From: Bugula neritina
Lineage: Eukaryota; Bryozoa; Gymnolaemata; Cheilostomatida; Bugulidae
NCBI GenBank assembly: GCA_964035545.1
Contig: OZ037772.1
Span: forward strand, 714,501-778,500
Length of the DNA: 64,000 nucleotides
Direction: 5' to 3'
Below, piece by piece: positions 8,965-21,649 of this stretch. Position 1 is the first letter of the stretch. Each line of letters opens with the position of its first letter. Made by a program: the position numbers and the translations under genes. Below the pieces are notes generated by a model, which worked only from the letters and a program-made list of their open reading frames with translations, was not told the DNA's origin and did not search any database.

Positions 8965-10532
8965 AAACAAAAGTAAGAGACGGGTCCAAAGACAGCCCTG
9001 TTAGAGACTGTAGAGAACTCTTCACTGAAAACCCAGAGTTCAAGAGTGGAACTTATTGGGTGAGATAAGATGCTGATATGTTTCTATTTTCTCTGCTCAG
9101 AAGAAATCTGCATCCAAGTCTAATGACTGAAATTCTGTGAACATGTTTTACATTCTACAATTACTACTCCTGAGGTGTCAATATCATGTCATGTGAAGTT
9201 TCCACAGATATTTAATGTTTAAGAATAAGAGTTTTTCCATGAGTTGCCTGTATTATATAATTCTGTATATTTAACAGCTGAACAGGTTTTAGAAGTTTTA
9301 TGTGATGTTTGTATTGTGTTAGTGTGAAAAAGAGAAGTTGTATTCTCTATTGTTTGTTGTCAGGTGGATCCAGATGGTGGCTCCATAGCTAATGCTATCC
9401 AGGCTTACTGTCGCAAGGAAATGAAGAGCACTTGTATTAATGCCAAGACCTCTGAGTTTGCCACCAAATCATACGTCACCCAGCAGCTAGATAATCAGCC
9501 ATTTGTTGCTAAACACATGGGAACAACAATTGTGAGTGTTTATCTTGCATCAACCATGACTTTCTCAGTAATACTTGAGAATATTCAAAAGTTTTATGTT
9601 GAGAATTGTCGCTATAGTAACATATTTGTTTACTGTATGGATGTTGATAAGTGTTGCTATAGTAACATGTTGGTTTCCTGTATGGATGTTGATAAGTGTT
9701 GCTATAGTAACATGTTGGTTTCCTGTATGGATTGTAGTTTGAGTATCAGGCAGAGTCTTCCCAACTCAACTTCCTTCGAATTCATTCTGAGAGAGCAAAC
9801 CCTGACTTACAGGTAATAGTCACTGCTAGCAGCTTATCAAATAGTCACTAGTTGCTAGTCACCAGTTGCTAGTTGCCAATCACCAGATACTAGTCCTCTA
9901 CTATGTTGCAAGTCACTTGATAATCTGAACAATCACAGGCTTTTTTAAGCTGAGCGAGTTGTTGGTATGACTATTCCTTTTGTCGATTGTAGATGTATAA
10001 ACTCAGTGGCGGTAGAAGCCGCATACGGTAGGAAGAATAAGTCAGTCATTTTATATACAGCTGGTGATAAAGAATACACAGCGACAGATAGCAGGTTTCA
10101 ATATTCAGTGCTGCAGGATGATTGCAAGGTATGTAAATGTGACCTATATAATGTAAATCTGACCTATATAGTGTAAACCTGATCTATATAGTGTAAATCT
10201 GACTTCTATAGTGTAAATATGACCTGCATATGCACATGATTGCGATAGTTGCATCTTTTGTTCTATTAATTTACTGTGGAGCTTGCTTTTGAGGCTTGTA
10301 ATAAATGTTTACGAGTTCAACCCAAAAGCCACTTTGAGTGCTGTACGAGTTTAGAGTTTTGAGTTTGCCGTCTGCCATTTTGTAGTATGCCAAATCATCA
10401 GAAGCTCAGACAGTGATTGAGATTGACACCAAGACCGCCACCCACTTGCCTATTATTGACATTGCTCCTGGTGACATCTGGACCACCCACAAAGAGTTTG
10501 GGGTTCAGCTTGGAGAAGTCTGCTTTTCATAG
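8965..10532 (+). CDS. Fibrillar collagen C-propeptide (COLFI) exons, copy 1
   Basis: Exons 8965-9059, 9364-9531, 9738-9812, 9993-10128 and 10386-10532 encode a COLFI domain: DGSKDSPVRDCRELF, PEFKSGTYW, VDPDGGSIANAIQAYC, SQLNFLRIHSERA, CINSVAVEA, SRFQYSVLQDDC, HLPIIDIAPGD and KEFGVQLGEVCFS-stop. In the family this domain selects and trimerises chains and is cleaved off outside the cell. The conserved cysteines at the start, after NAIQAYC, in CINS, and in EVCFS are present. A 5-base loss at the end of exon 9738-9812 (GAGAGCAAACCC here, GAGAGCAAAGCAAACCC in copy 2) shifts the frame, and the next exon then reads a stop. Copy 2 joins these two exons in frame as HRCINS, the expected family sequence. 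Confidence 0.85.
9600..9735. repeat. 45-bp tandem repeat in collagen intron
   Basis: Three units of TATGGATGTTGATAAGTGTTGC plus TATAGTAACATGTTGGTTTCC. One unit survives at 50700-50745 in copy 2, where it is the right edge of the copy-2 deletion. Confidence 0.85.
10130..10215. repeat. 20-bp tandem repeat after collagen exon
   Basis: Four to five units of GACCTATATAGTGTAAATCT directly after the donor at 10129. The matching array in copy 2 is at 51140-51245. Confidence 0.8.
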
Positions 10533-10602
10533 ACTCATATCTAACAACAGTGTTATTTGGCTGATTTTTTAAAACTGTCCCTGATTAGATAATTAGTGGC
10601 CA

Positions 10603-13177
10603 CACAGTTGGTTTAAGGTCATACTTTTCATTTTCTGGCTCTTTGCCAGGTGCTTTATGTTCTATATGAACAATGTTCCACTGATAGCTCGAACAGGTTG
10701 AATGTCACAGGAACAAAAAAAATATAAAAAGATAAAGAAACTTATGTTCTCCAATATACTTTTTTATTTTTTTCGAAAGCCAATTCATGTTTAAGTTATA
10801 GCTTGTTGAAAAACATAGTCCCCCTTCCACATTCTTTTCAATTTATACGCTCCTGACTTGTTATTGTGTCTCAATATGCCTTGTATTTGAGTGCTTGTTA
10901 GTCTCGCTTCACTAACTTTGCCTATACTTCACAAGTGCCAGTGCTGCTGGCTCAAAAGCTAAATGTTATAAACTGTCAGCTAAAACCCAATCTTGTATTC
11001 CTAGGTTGGTTGGCCTAAATAAAACAATAGTCAAATCATGATTTCATGTTTTAAAAATTTACTCTATTCTAACCTGCTGCCTAGCTAGTTCTATTTTTGA
11101 TGTATAATTACAAAATTTGTGATACATTTTTTTGGCAACCATGTAATTTATAAAATGCAGTAATGGTACTTATAATATTATATTATTATCATTATAATAT
11201 ATTATATAGTATTATGTGTGTTTTTATTATCCTGCATAATATCTAATTTATTATTGTTGTTGTGCAAACAAGTGCAATTAACCTAGTTTTCAAAATGTAC
11301 CTCTAAATTATCAGAATATTAGTTTAGATATTTTCATGCTTTGTAAGGTAAACCTAAAAAAAGAGGCTGTATTCCCAAAGTAAAGGGTGTTGAACTATGA
11401 ACTATATTAGATTAGCCACTCTGCTACCAAGTGCATCAGTATAATATTATATGAATAGCTCTGATGCTTTGTCTCCGGTGGCTGGCTGCGATATGATAAC
11501 TTGGCCAACTTCCAAGAGTTTAAAATTGGCGCAATTATTCAAGAGGTTACATACTGCACAGAGCTAGCAGTGATAGTAACCTTGCTATTGGCAGTACTTA
11601 TTACAACTGCCAGCATATAAGCTGCATTGTAGAATGCCGTTGGGGCAGGCTAGTAAAACCAAATTCTGCTCTCTAATATACCTTAGACAAAATGCAGCAA
11701 CATAATTTTTAGTTTCAAATTACATTTGCCACCCTTACATGAGCTGTGGGCTTCATAAAGATTCATATGATTAGAGATTTATGCTATAGGCCCTATCTGT
11801 GCTAGTGTATGATGAAAATAACACACCATTGTCAAAGTTAACTTCAAGTATGTTGTTTTCCAGAAACTCAGTAATGTCCATTTATCTCTCGCATACAAAT
11901 ACTTATGTAATACCATACAGTTTAAGTTTTATTTTAGAGCACATCTGCAAACTCTACAATAAGAGCTTGCTTTACCAGTCTATTTCAGACCTGTTTTTGT
12001 AGCTAGTAATACGCAAGCTACTTATTTTTAAACTTTTGGGTTATTTGTTCAAAACCATTAGCTTTGCTAGTAACCCGAGACTATTGCAACAGTTGACTGC
12101 TATCAACATGAATTGACAGCCTAATAATTATAACCCTTTTGCGCGCGAAATATTTATGTAATGATAGTTACTCATATAGTGCGCGTCTTAGTAACGGTGA
12201 CTGCGTGGTCTAGAGGTTAGAGGCGTCAGCGAGGAGTTAGATGGTTATGGTTCAACCCTGTTTTGTCGCAATTTTTTTTGTCAACTTATGCAAATCCTAC
12301 GCATGTATAATAAATATGGCTATAATTGTAAAGTTTTTTTTAACTTTTGTTCAACAGTAAGACAACATACATGCATAATAATTAGATACTGAACACTGGA
12401 CTAAACCTTAAATTGATCTTATAGAATACAATGTACTTAAAATAATCATATGTGAATTAGAGAAACTGAAAGTGCACCTGCTGCTCTATAGACAGACCTT
12501 TACTGACAAGACTGCAAAGTGAAGTGATTTAGCTGAAATTAACTCTGCCAAACAAACAAAGAATTATGTTGTGCTGAGGCATTTTCAATATATTATTGTA
12601 ACATAGTGAGATGATTCAGCTAAGTGCTAATGTAAAACAGGGAACATTATATTGGCAGAAATCCAATAGACTGCCAATTTGTGCGAGAGGGTACTATGTG
12701 TTATTGTGATAGCGCAGAGCGGCAAACGTACTAGGAATGTTATAATTAGTCACAGGAGCGTAGCTAGAACCACCATATGAAGAATTTAGAAAATTGCAGT
12801 GAAACTTGCAAAATGGTGTATGTTTTTACCAAATTGTGAAGAGCATAAACAGAATTTCAAAAAACAAAGAAAGTATATTAGAGAAAACATATCAAGGAAT
12901 GTCAAGTTTAACTTTTATACTTTATAAAATGAATCCCCTGTGCTACAGCAGTGGAACATGGAGGGTGTAAAATTTTACTTATTATGCAACAACTTTCTCA
13001 GAAAATTTTTTATTGAAAAATTAAAAAAGTATATGAAAGAGGAATGCAAGAGCTATCTTTTCATGTAAAATTTGTTAATGTGAGACAAAAACTGTTCGAG
13101 CTATCTCCTGGAAACTGTTTATATATAACATAAAGCAGTGCCTGAATGTGGAAAGTAATGACCTTAAACCAACTGTG
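10603..13177. mobile_element. 2.6-kb terminal-inverted-repeat DNA element, no transposase seen
   Basis: Ends are perfect 20-bp inverted repeats, CACAGTTGGTTTAAGGTCAT at 10603 and its complement ending at 13177. Weaker inverted similarity continues inward for about 110 bp (GCTTTATGTT and GATAGCTCGAACAG on both arms). Collagen copy 2 has the empty site (GTGGC-CA-ATCAG near 51632), so the insertion is post-duplication. It created at most a 2-bp CA repeat on each side (10601-10602, 13178-13179). The interior is AT-rich, has no long frame, and carries a tRNA-like Pol III promoter at 12199-12262. I cannot assign the superfamily: CAC ends suggest CACTA, Chapaev or Transib, but their usual target duplications are longer than 2 bp. 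Apparently non-autonomous. Confidence 0.82.
12199..12262 (+). ncRNA. tRNA-like Pol III promoter (SINE head or tRNA relic)
   Basis: TGGTCTAGAGG (12206-12216) fits the tRNA A box and GGTTCAACCC (12249-12258) fits the B box, 33 bp apart, as in a tRNA gene. A clean cloverleaf with paired acceptor stem is not evident, and no anticodon could be assigned. It lies inside the 2.6-kb element, in line with a tRNA-derived SINE nested in it. Confidence 0.5.
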
Positions 13178-13179
13178 CA

Positions 13180-13805
13180 ATCAGAGAATTCAATCAATGT
13201 TGGTTGGCTGAGACCAGCAGTCTGATTCTTATATAACCTAATTGTTAAATGAAATATTTGATTACTCTAAATAAATTTATCCGAGATTTCCAAGGCAGTG
13301 ATGGTGATTTTTGTACATATAAATTTGAAGGAGTTTAGCTATAGGGTTTATGCTGTTTTTTTAATTATTTCACCATAACCTGAGATTGTGAGTAGTAATT
13401 CTAGAATAAGGTAGGGAGGGTGTAAAGCCCTTCCCTATGACTTTATGTATTTAGAAACTGTTGTTAATTTAGTAATTCTGTTGGTGCTACATTTTTAAAT
13501 TCATTTAATCCAAACATTTCTCTATTACAAAATATATTTTACCATAAGGTGCTACACAATTTATTTCTCAGCTTGTAGATTACATCATCAAAATTATTGA
13601 AGTAATAAAATTGGTCCAGAATTTGTAAGAAGCTGCAGTTTTCAGATCTGATTATTTAACCTATTTATCCTGAAATTAAACATTGTTAGTTTAAAATGGA
13701 GTGTAACATATATTTTAGTCACTTAATTCAAACTGTGTTGACCATATCAACATTTTAAATTTTACTTTGGCTGCTATGAAGTACATAAGTAAATGGCATT
13801 AAATT
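13180..13805. repeat. Downstream arm of the collagen segmental duplication, copy 1
   Basis: Non-coding sequence collinear with 51630-52252 (for example GTTGGCTGAGACCAGCAG and AAATTTGAAGGAGTTTAGCT). It diverges at GGCATTAA on both sides, which fixes the right edge of the duplicated block. Confidence 0.85.
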
Positions 13806-14150
13806 TCACAGGTCACATCATCTTGTAAAAGTTAATTGTAAATAAAAATAAATTTCTAGTGTTTTTGAGAAGCTACAGGTTTGTATGTTTGAACAAATGT
13901 AACATAATGTTCCTTAATGTCAATATTCTGCTTTTACAACAATACCATAAACATTGTGACTCTGTCAGTAGCCAAAAGAAATGATGAAAAAAGTTGTTTA
14001 CTAACACAACTAGTAAATTTTATAAATATCAGACACGATTTAGAGAAGAGTTGATGCTGCCCCGCTGCTGCGGGACGGCGGAAGATTTTTGAAAACATAG
14101 ATTGGGACTTTGGCAGAGTCAGACTTGGGCTCGCATTTGAAAGACTTGTT

Positions 14151-16526
14151 ACTGAAAGCAGAAACAATAAATATCAAAATTGTCTAATTTTCAGGTTTCT
14201 GGGAAATTTCTTTAGATGTATATCTGAAACTAACAATGTTTTACTAACCTTCATGTCAGGAGTTCTCTTCATCATTGTTGTACAGACTTTGAATACTGTC
14301 ACATATCAACTGGAAACACACATTTCAATCATTAACTCAAGCACAATCAACATAGAAGTTTAGCAATTACCAGTGAGCGTTGAAAGAATTTCAACAGATT
14401 GAAAACTTTTCCAAATAAATTATAAGTCTACAAACTGTTTTTGATCTAGCAATGAGCCATTTTAATTCGATACATAGTGGTGATCGCTTAGCTGGGATCT
14501 TGGTTGGGGGTGGGGTCTATTCCTGCCATTGTTTCTGCCCATCTCAGTGTCTCTGCTACACACTCCTATGTAACAGATGTATGAGTTATATCCATTATAC
14601 TGTATGCCTTCAGCACATATATGTCATACATCCATATTGCACCTTATCACAGTGGTAACTGGTATAAAATGTATCACCTTATATGCGTCAAATTGCGTGA
14701 CTATCAGCTTCTTCTGAAAAGTCAAACTTTGCACTTTGGCTTCAGCCTTCGTCATTCGAGAATATAACTGAGAAACAACATCCTGCCAATAGGAAGACAG
14801 ATAGCAGCGTAAATTTTTCAAATTTTGGTTTTCCTGATGTCAAACACAGAAAGGTTTAACTCATGAAAACACAGCACTAATTAAACAGGGAGAACTATTA
14901 TATTAATTCAAGGGAACCTTTAGGTTACAACTCGTTAGCAAAGTGGGTATCTCGAGGATTTTGTATTGGTGAACTTCAGCCTATAAATGGCTCGTTTTAC
15001 TCTTTTGCTCACAAAGTTTATCAACAAGATAGAAAAGCTTAACATATTCACTAGAAGAAGATTGTATCTGCTAAAGACTATGTCCAGCTATTATAGATTA
15101 TAGATTGTATCTACAATCACATGGCACACTCACAGTAAACTTGTTAGCTTATTACTAAGCAGTGAACTTCAAACTAGTAGGCAGAGTGTTAACAAAGGAA
15201 GTCACTTCCAACAACTGCATATCTGTTGAGAATAGCTCACTGCGGCCAGCTAAAGACTATGTCCAGCTATTATACACACTTTAGTCACAAATAATTAATT
15301 ATATTTCACTTGCAAAATGCAAGGATTCGGTAACATACATTAGCCCTGGCGATATGTTTTCTCATCTTGATAATATCCCATTGTTGAAAGGCTATCATTC
15401 GCTCCTTCTTAGCGACAAGTGCATTAGCAGCTTCCAGTTCAATTTTCAGTTTGTCATTGATGCTCTCTGCATCTGCCGTGGAGTCACTAATCTGCTACAT
15501 AGACACCTGCTGCTTGGCTAATTCTTTCTGAACTGTGAACAACTCACAGTTGAGGCTCTTCAACTTGTCCTGCAACTGGCCAACTTCTTCTTGTAGAGTT
15601 CCGGAAGTCTGTTTTTCAACAAAAAGCTGTGTTCGCAGGTCACAATACACAATGTTATATATGTTATATATGATATATATGTACTTTGCCTCTTTATATT
15701 GGAAACTTGGTTTCTTTACTGCATAACCAATTGTGAAACAACACTGATGTTTCAAACACAGCACGCTTAGCGCATTTCAAAATCATTTGAAAAAAATGGG
15801 ACATTTTCAAATTGATGTACGTTGATTGACTGACTGATTCAGATAAGCTTTGATCTGAACAGACAACTCTTAATCTACAGAGAAATTTTAATATTTGTGA
15901 CACAGAATAATATAAAATAATCCTGCAGCATCCTGTTTCACAGAAATCTTATGGTTTTGTATTTAGGAATGAGCAAAGTACAAATGGAAGAGTCCAAGCT
16001 ACTCATTTACTTTGATATAACACATTGAATAAAACACAATAATTCTCATCACAGATTGTAGACTAATAATTATGGTTTTCATACAAAATTAATTTGTCAG
16101 CAACTTCTTCTAGTTTGAAAAAAGCAATAGATTTTACTAAATTTACTACTAAACTGTTAATCTAAATATGGAATGGATAATTCAACATCCCGTAGCATAG
16201 CTAAAATTTCACCAAGTTGCATTGCATCTTAAAAGAATAGTAAGTGTAATCATAACTAAACTAACATGTGTCATCACAACTAGAATAGTATGAGTCACCA
16301 CAACTAGAATAGTATGAGTCACCACAACTAGAATAGTATGAGTCATCACAACTAGAATAGTATGTGTCATAGACCTACCTGCCTTTCTGCTTTTCACCAG
16401 CCGGGTGTCTCCCAGCATAGAAGAAGTGGTTGATATTGTCAGGGTAGCTGCGCGGTTTCTCTCTGCATTTCTTGTATGCTTCTTCATCAAACGTCTTACA
16501 TGGACCAAACTCAAACACTTGGCTTA
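14151..16526 (-). CDS. Coiled-coil protein, C-terminal exons, unrecognised
   Basis: Minus-strand exons with clean splice ends, in order. 16526-16379 reads SQVFEFGPCKTFDEEAY, KPRSYPDNINHFFYAGRHP. 15626-15507 reads LFVEKQ, LQEEVGQLQDKLKSL, an obvious heptad coiled coil. 15491-15339 continues with KLKIELEAANALVAKKE. 14782-14678 reads DVVSQLYSRMTKAEAKVQSL, TFQKKLIV. A stop or short C-terminal exon is near 14151. Exons 15491-15339 and 14782-14678 join in phase. Between 15507 and 15491 the frame reads through a TAG at 15495-15497, so either the gene is disabled or a 15-nt GTGTCT...TAGCAG stretch is removed, which would be far below normal intron size. The end of the coil (SRMTKAEAKVQSLTFQKK) vaguely recalls the PACT centrosome-targeting region, but I would not name it. 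The N-terminal part was not found. Confidence 0.5.
16255..16370. repeat. 24-bp tandem repeat
   Basis: Four to five units of AACTAGAATAGTATGAGTCACCAC, just downstream (minus sense) of the donor of exon 16526-16379. Confidence 0.8.
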
Positions 16527-16939
16527 CTGTAACGCAATATACTAGAACATGCTAGAATATACTATACTAGGGTACACTATACTATACTAAGAACACACTA
16601 GAATATACTAAGTAATTGTAAACATTTGGTTTACTGTAACATAATTTAAAAATATATTAGTTGCTGACAGACAGACAGACAGACATTGCATAGTTTGTTA
16701 AGTGTTAAGTGTTAAGCTTCATGCTACTTTACCTGAGCATTCTATGCTATTGAATGTTTATTTTCTGCAATATTTCTAGCTGTTATAGCTTTGAATTTAA
16801 CATTTTTATGGTGTTTGTGATACAAGTTTCATTTGTTAATAAAGGTGTGCATTCTTTGGCTGAAATGTGGTTTACTTAGCTAGACTGATCCTAGTGACTT
16901 CCAATATTACTATATTTATGATGCTGCTATTCTAGTAAA

Positions 16940-19560
16940 CTGAATGGTGAAGACTGACTAAGGAAAGAGACAGCACGTCACAAGACCGCTGTATCCAGGT
17001 GTCCTTGCCGAAGTGACTCCCCTCTCAACTACCGCATAGCATATAAACCCACAAATCACTCTACACCACCATCTTCTGTCCTACAATCTCAGTCTAACCA
17101 ACCAATGGTAAGTCATAACCAACTTCTGTCAGTCACTCATTCAACATGGTGCATTCTGATTGCATCAATTATACATCTGTTGAGTACTACTGCATGCTGT
17201 AGAACGGTCCCGACTTGCAAGGAGCGGAGGGTGGTGAGGAGTTTCTGATTGACGATTCAGATGAAGATATGTCCCTAGACCCCCTGACTCCCTCTGGAGA
17301 ATACTCAAAGAGCTGTCCAATCATGACGAGAGGTTAGTCTTTCATCAAATAGTTGCTTTCGGCTATCGCTTGTTAAATAAATAAACGCTGCTGACATAAT
17401 GAACAGTTTTAAAATAGTGCAGACTAACTTATCCCAATGTATACTGTTATATGGTCAGTGTCAAATGTGTATGTATAGACATAAAGAAAGAATACAAGCA
17501 ATGGAAGACCTGATAAACATAAAAAAATATACTCTTTTAGATCCACAGCAAAATTCATGTTTTAGCTGTACAGTTTGTGCCACTACGGATAGCAGAGGAA
17601 GGCAAAATCAAACGCACGTCACTCGGTTCTGCAGTGCCATGTATTATCATTACTGTTTAGAACTAAAATATATAATGATTATCATGACTATCTACAAGTA
17701 GCAACAGCAGAGTGTTTTGTATTATGTATAAAATGGCAAAGCTTTAACCTCACCAGATGTATATATTAGGGGAGCTTCAACTTGTAGTTTTGTAGTTTTA
17801 CCATGATGTCTTTGATATTTTATAAAAAGGTCAGAAATGGCTATATCTATAGATTTTAGTAACATTTCAACCAACTTTTTAGGCAAACAAACTAATAACA
17901 GTGATCAGGGTGCAATAATCAGGTGGCCCATTGTGCCCTGGTCAGCGTGGCCCATTGTGCCCCGTGTGGCCAAATTGAAAATAAATGTGCCTCAAGGAAA
18001 ATTTATTTTAGTGTTTGCTGTTATACTAGTTAAGCAATGTAGAGACAAGCAATGGCATCAATATTAGTAAAATTTAGGCTTCTTGCCTTTGAGTGTGAAA
18101 AGTCATAAAGCTTTAACGACATCCTAAAAAATTTACAAAAAGTAGGTAAAAACAATTTTTTACTCGCCTTTTCAACACCTATGTTCCGCAAGTGTTGAAA
18201 CTACAAAGACTGAATAATTATGTCACTATTTTTTATGAAAAAAAAATTACAACTCTAAGTCAATATGTTCTCTCACAATTTGGCCGGTTTTTTGTTGTAC
18301 CCTATGACCGTTGTGCCCCCCCCTCCCCCCCCCCCCGTTACCCCTATCATACAAGCTCATAAGGATGCCAGTAAGTGGGTGAGAACTTTGTCCTCCAGTA
18401 ATCCTGCTCATTGAAATAGACGTTACAGTACTGGTGATTCATATTAAAATATATTTCTTGTTTTAAGCTTTTAGTACTGTTGCTTGTGATGGTGAGAGAA
18501 CTGTGTTGACTATAAACCTTTAGGTGTACCGAGCAGCTGAGGAGTGTGCTATAACACTGGCCATGTCACTGAAGCCCGAGCACTCTGTCGTAGTACTGGC
18601 TAAACTAACGGACAGTCTTGAGTACCCACTATCTGTAGCCACTATAAAGACACTCACACATGTTATTGAACGAATGAGTGAAGAATCCTTAATAAAAGTT
18701 ATTCAACAGCTGATACCAGGTCTTATTAAGGTATTACACTATGACTCTGGTAAAGTTTACTGACTAATATTAGGTCATCTGTTGAGATGTGTCACTAGTT
18801 TCTAGAATATTATTTCTACTCGGTGTAAAAAATGTTGTAAGTTGATCTCACTAGTATACACTGTAGTTGTGATCAACTTCTATGGCTTTTACAGGGCTAT
18901 AAACATGAAAAGTGCAGGTGCAGGAAAGCTAGTTACTCCGCTTTGGAAGTAGGAGATAATCTCAAGCCATATTTGTCTGTGCTAACAAGCAGCTTAAGGT
19001 AGGCCATCAGTTCTTCACAAAAAACATGTCTGAAACTAAACTATAAAAATCTGCTGAGAATAAGTGCCTGTTCCTTTCACTCTAGTAAACAGTAAATCTT
19101 AGGAATGTATATTTTATCCAAAATCGTGTGTTTTGAACTGCCCCTAGCACATTTATAACCAAAGAGTTTTGGTAACAACATTTTTATTTTAGTCATTTTT
19201 ATATGATAGTTTTCATACTTAGCTCAATAATTGAATTTACTAGTTGTCTAAATAATATAACGGAGTCATCAGAAAAATGCAAAATAAATGTTATTTTCAA
19301 TATTAAATGTAGATTTCACTTCCCACATCTAATATCACACATTTATAGAGTTGGTTATTAAATGACCAAGTCTTTGGTATGAATAAACTGGACAGTATTT
19401 GGCTAATGACTATACACTGTACCATCATTATTGACTCTGTGGTTGGCACTACGCTTCCCAGACTATTCTATCTTTTGTAGCTGAAACTTCTCAATCTATA
19501 TATTAAGAGAGCAGGAGAAAAGCGTGCAGAGCTTCACCACGACACTATCACAAAGAAATA
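16940..19560 (+). CDS. CLASP-like microtubule plus-end protein, 3' end of gene
   Basis: Exon 18524-18730 gives VYRAAEECAITLAMSL and LTHVIERMSEESLIKVIQQL; 18897-18999 gives GYKHEKCRCRKASYSALE, DNLKPYLSVL; 19482-19560 gives LKLLNLYIKRAGEKRAEL and stop. This matches the C-terminal TOG/HEAT (CLIP-interacting) domain of CLASP, whose hallmark ending is KLLNLYIKRA. CLASPs stabilise microtubule plus ends and bind CLIPs. Two upstream exons, about 16949-17104 (SDSPLNYRIAYKPTNHSTPP) and 17203-17331 (EEFLIDDSDEDMSLDPLTP, acidic), are open and have good splice ends, but their link to CLASP is an inference. Human CLASPs are about 1300-1500 residues. Roughly the last 200 codons are visible, and the rest is not upstream on this strand before the collagen block, so the gene is probably truncated here. 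Confidence 0.72.
18303..18350. repeat. Poly-C tract
   Basis: A run of more than 25 C bases broken by one T, inside the presumed CLASP intron. Such tracts are prone to length error and to non-B structure (i-motif or G4 on the other strand). Confidence 0.85.
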
Positions 19561-19599
19561 AGTTACTCAGGAATGACTTCCCTATATTTACAAGAATCA

Positions 19600-19815
19600 G
19601 ATGTCGAGAGCCAGCATTGCCTCAGTTGACAAAAAGATGGGAGACGCCCACGGTTCTACCGTCAACGCTAAAGGTGCCATGAAAAATATGAAGGAACATA
19701 CCCTCAACATGTAGACATTGCATCACGAGTCTGAGCTAATGTCAAGGTTAAACTCTGTTTCCTGTTGATGAACTTCCTTCTTGAATATCAGCTGTACCTT
19801 TATCATGTATGATTA
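19600..19815 (+). repeat. Repeat shared with the SPOP-like pseudogene tail
   Basis: AACATACCCTCAACATGTAG and ATGAACTTCCTTCTTGAATA recur, slightly changed, at 30265-30400. The stretch follows the CLASP stop directly, so it may be the 3' remnant of another SPOP-like retrocopy or a separate repeat. About 130 bp are shared. Confidence 0.65.
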
Positions 19816-20824
19816 GGAAAATAGTTTGGATACAAATGTCACAATTTACCCTTTATTGTTTACGTGCTTTTGAAAATCCTGTTTGGTAATTTTTTATGTT
19901 GCTATGATCAATTGTTCAATAATAATAGATAATGATTACTTCTTCTGAAATTCCTTTGGGATGTTGCATGTTGCCTATTTTAAAGAAGAAAGTAAAGCAT
20001 TGTTTATAAATAAACAACGGAAACAGCTCTGGTCTAGGGTAAACACAATGTCAATGATTTGAATCTCTGGTAAACAATAAGACATTTTCATAATGACCAG
20101 AGAAAGCTCTATTTAGCTGTTTATCACTAAACAATAGTTCTATATACTTCAAGTGATCAATTTCATGATCAAAGTTTAGCATAAAGAAAGCTATTGATAA
20201 GTAGTCTATGGGAACGCAAGGAAATAGAATTGATATGAAGAACACGATTAGAGTAGAAAAACAAAACAATAACGATAATTAGTAGTGAATTAACAAACAG
20301 CCATTTTGATTGGGGAGAGGACTGAAAAAACTGCATAACTCTGCTTAGAGTTGTCTTCTTAATTTTGAGCTTGTGGCATGTGTGTATGCTACCTAGCAGC
20401 AGTACTATAATATAAACAAGAAACAATCTCTGTTATATGCCCATCATTGACATCTTTGATGCATCTATTGATTATATTATTAGGTATTAGCAGTTAAATT
20501 AGTTCTTTCAACTCTTTCTAAAATAGTTAGCTCAGCTAACAGACTGGTTTTATAAATTACACTTTGAAATATTTTTTTTTGTAATTCTGTTCTAAGCAAA
20601 TTGTCCTACAGTGGCAAATTCTCAAGCCTACTTTTAACAGTCAGGTGTTGGAGCAGCAAAGTATTTTGGGTTGAATAGTGTATATTAATAACTTTCCTTT
20701 TAATGACTGACAGTCTAGTAGCAATACAAACAATACTTATACAAATTTTTTAGCATTTAGCTGTGTTGTTGGAAAAGTTTTGTAACTATTTGATTTATCT
20801 TGTTGCACACCAAAGCCCAATAGT

Positions 20825-21612
<788 letters not shown>

Positions 21613-21649
21613 ATAAGAAAGATTACATCAATAAATGTTTAGAAATACT

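Larger units (their letters stand above)
1864..10532 (+). pseudogene. Short fibrillar collagen, copy 1 (frameshifted)
   Basis: About nineteen exons with recognisable splice ends are laid out as Cys-rich modules (1864-4480), Gly-X-Y triple helix (4823-8383), linker (8526-8624) and fibrillar C-propeptide (8965-10532), ending VCFS-stop. The helix codes only about 330 residues against about 1000 in standard fibrillar collagens. The product would be a secreted extracellular-matrix trimer. The frame is broken at several points. In exon 5902-6075 the frame changes after GEEGFT. In exon 7801-7910 an extra C turns GNSGEQGPK into a stop. In exon 9738-9812 five bases are missing compared with copy 2, and the next exon then hits TAG. 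Junctions 4024/4337 and 4480/4823 also disagree in phase. Many codons stay collagen-like, so decay is recent, unless some lesions are assembly errors. The intact TRIM gene in the same window argues against general sequence error. Confidence 0.8.

Noticed and set aside
13934-14167. Minus-strand frame of 77 codons
   Set aside because: Low-complexity Ser/Leu peptide partly overlapping a better exon frame; no splice or start support.
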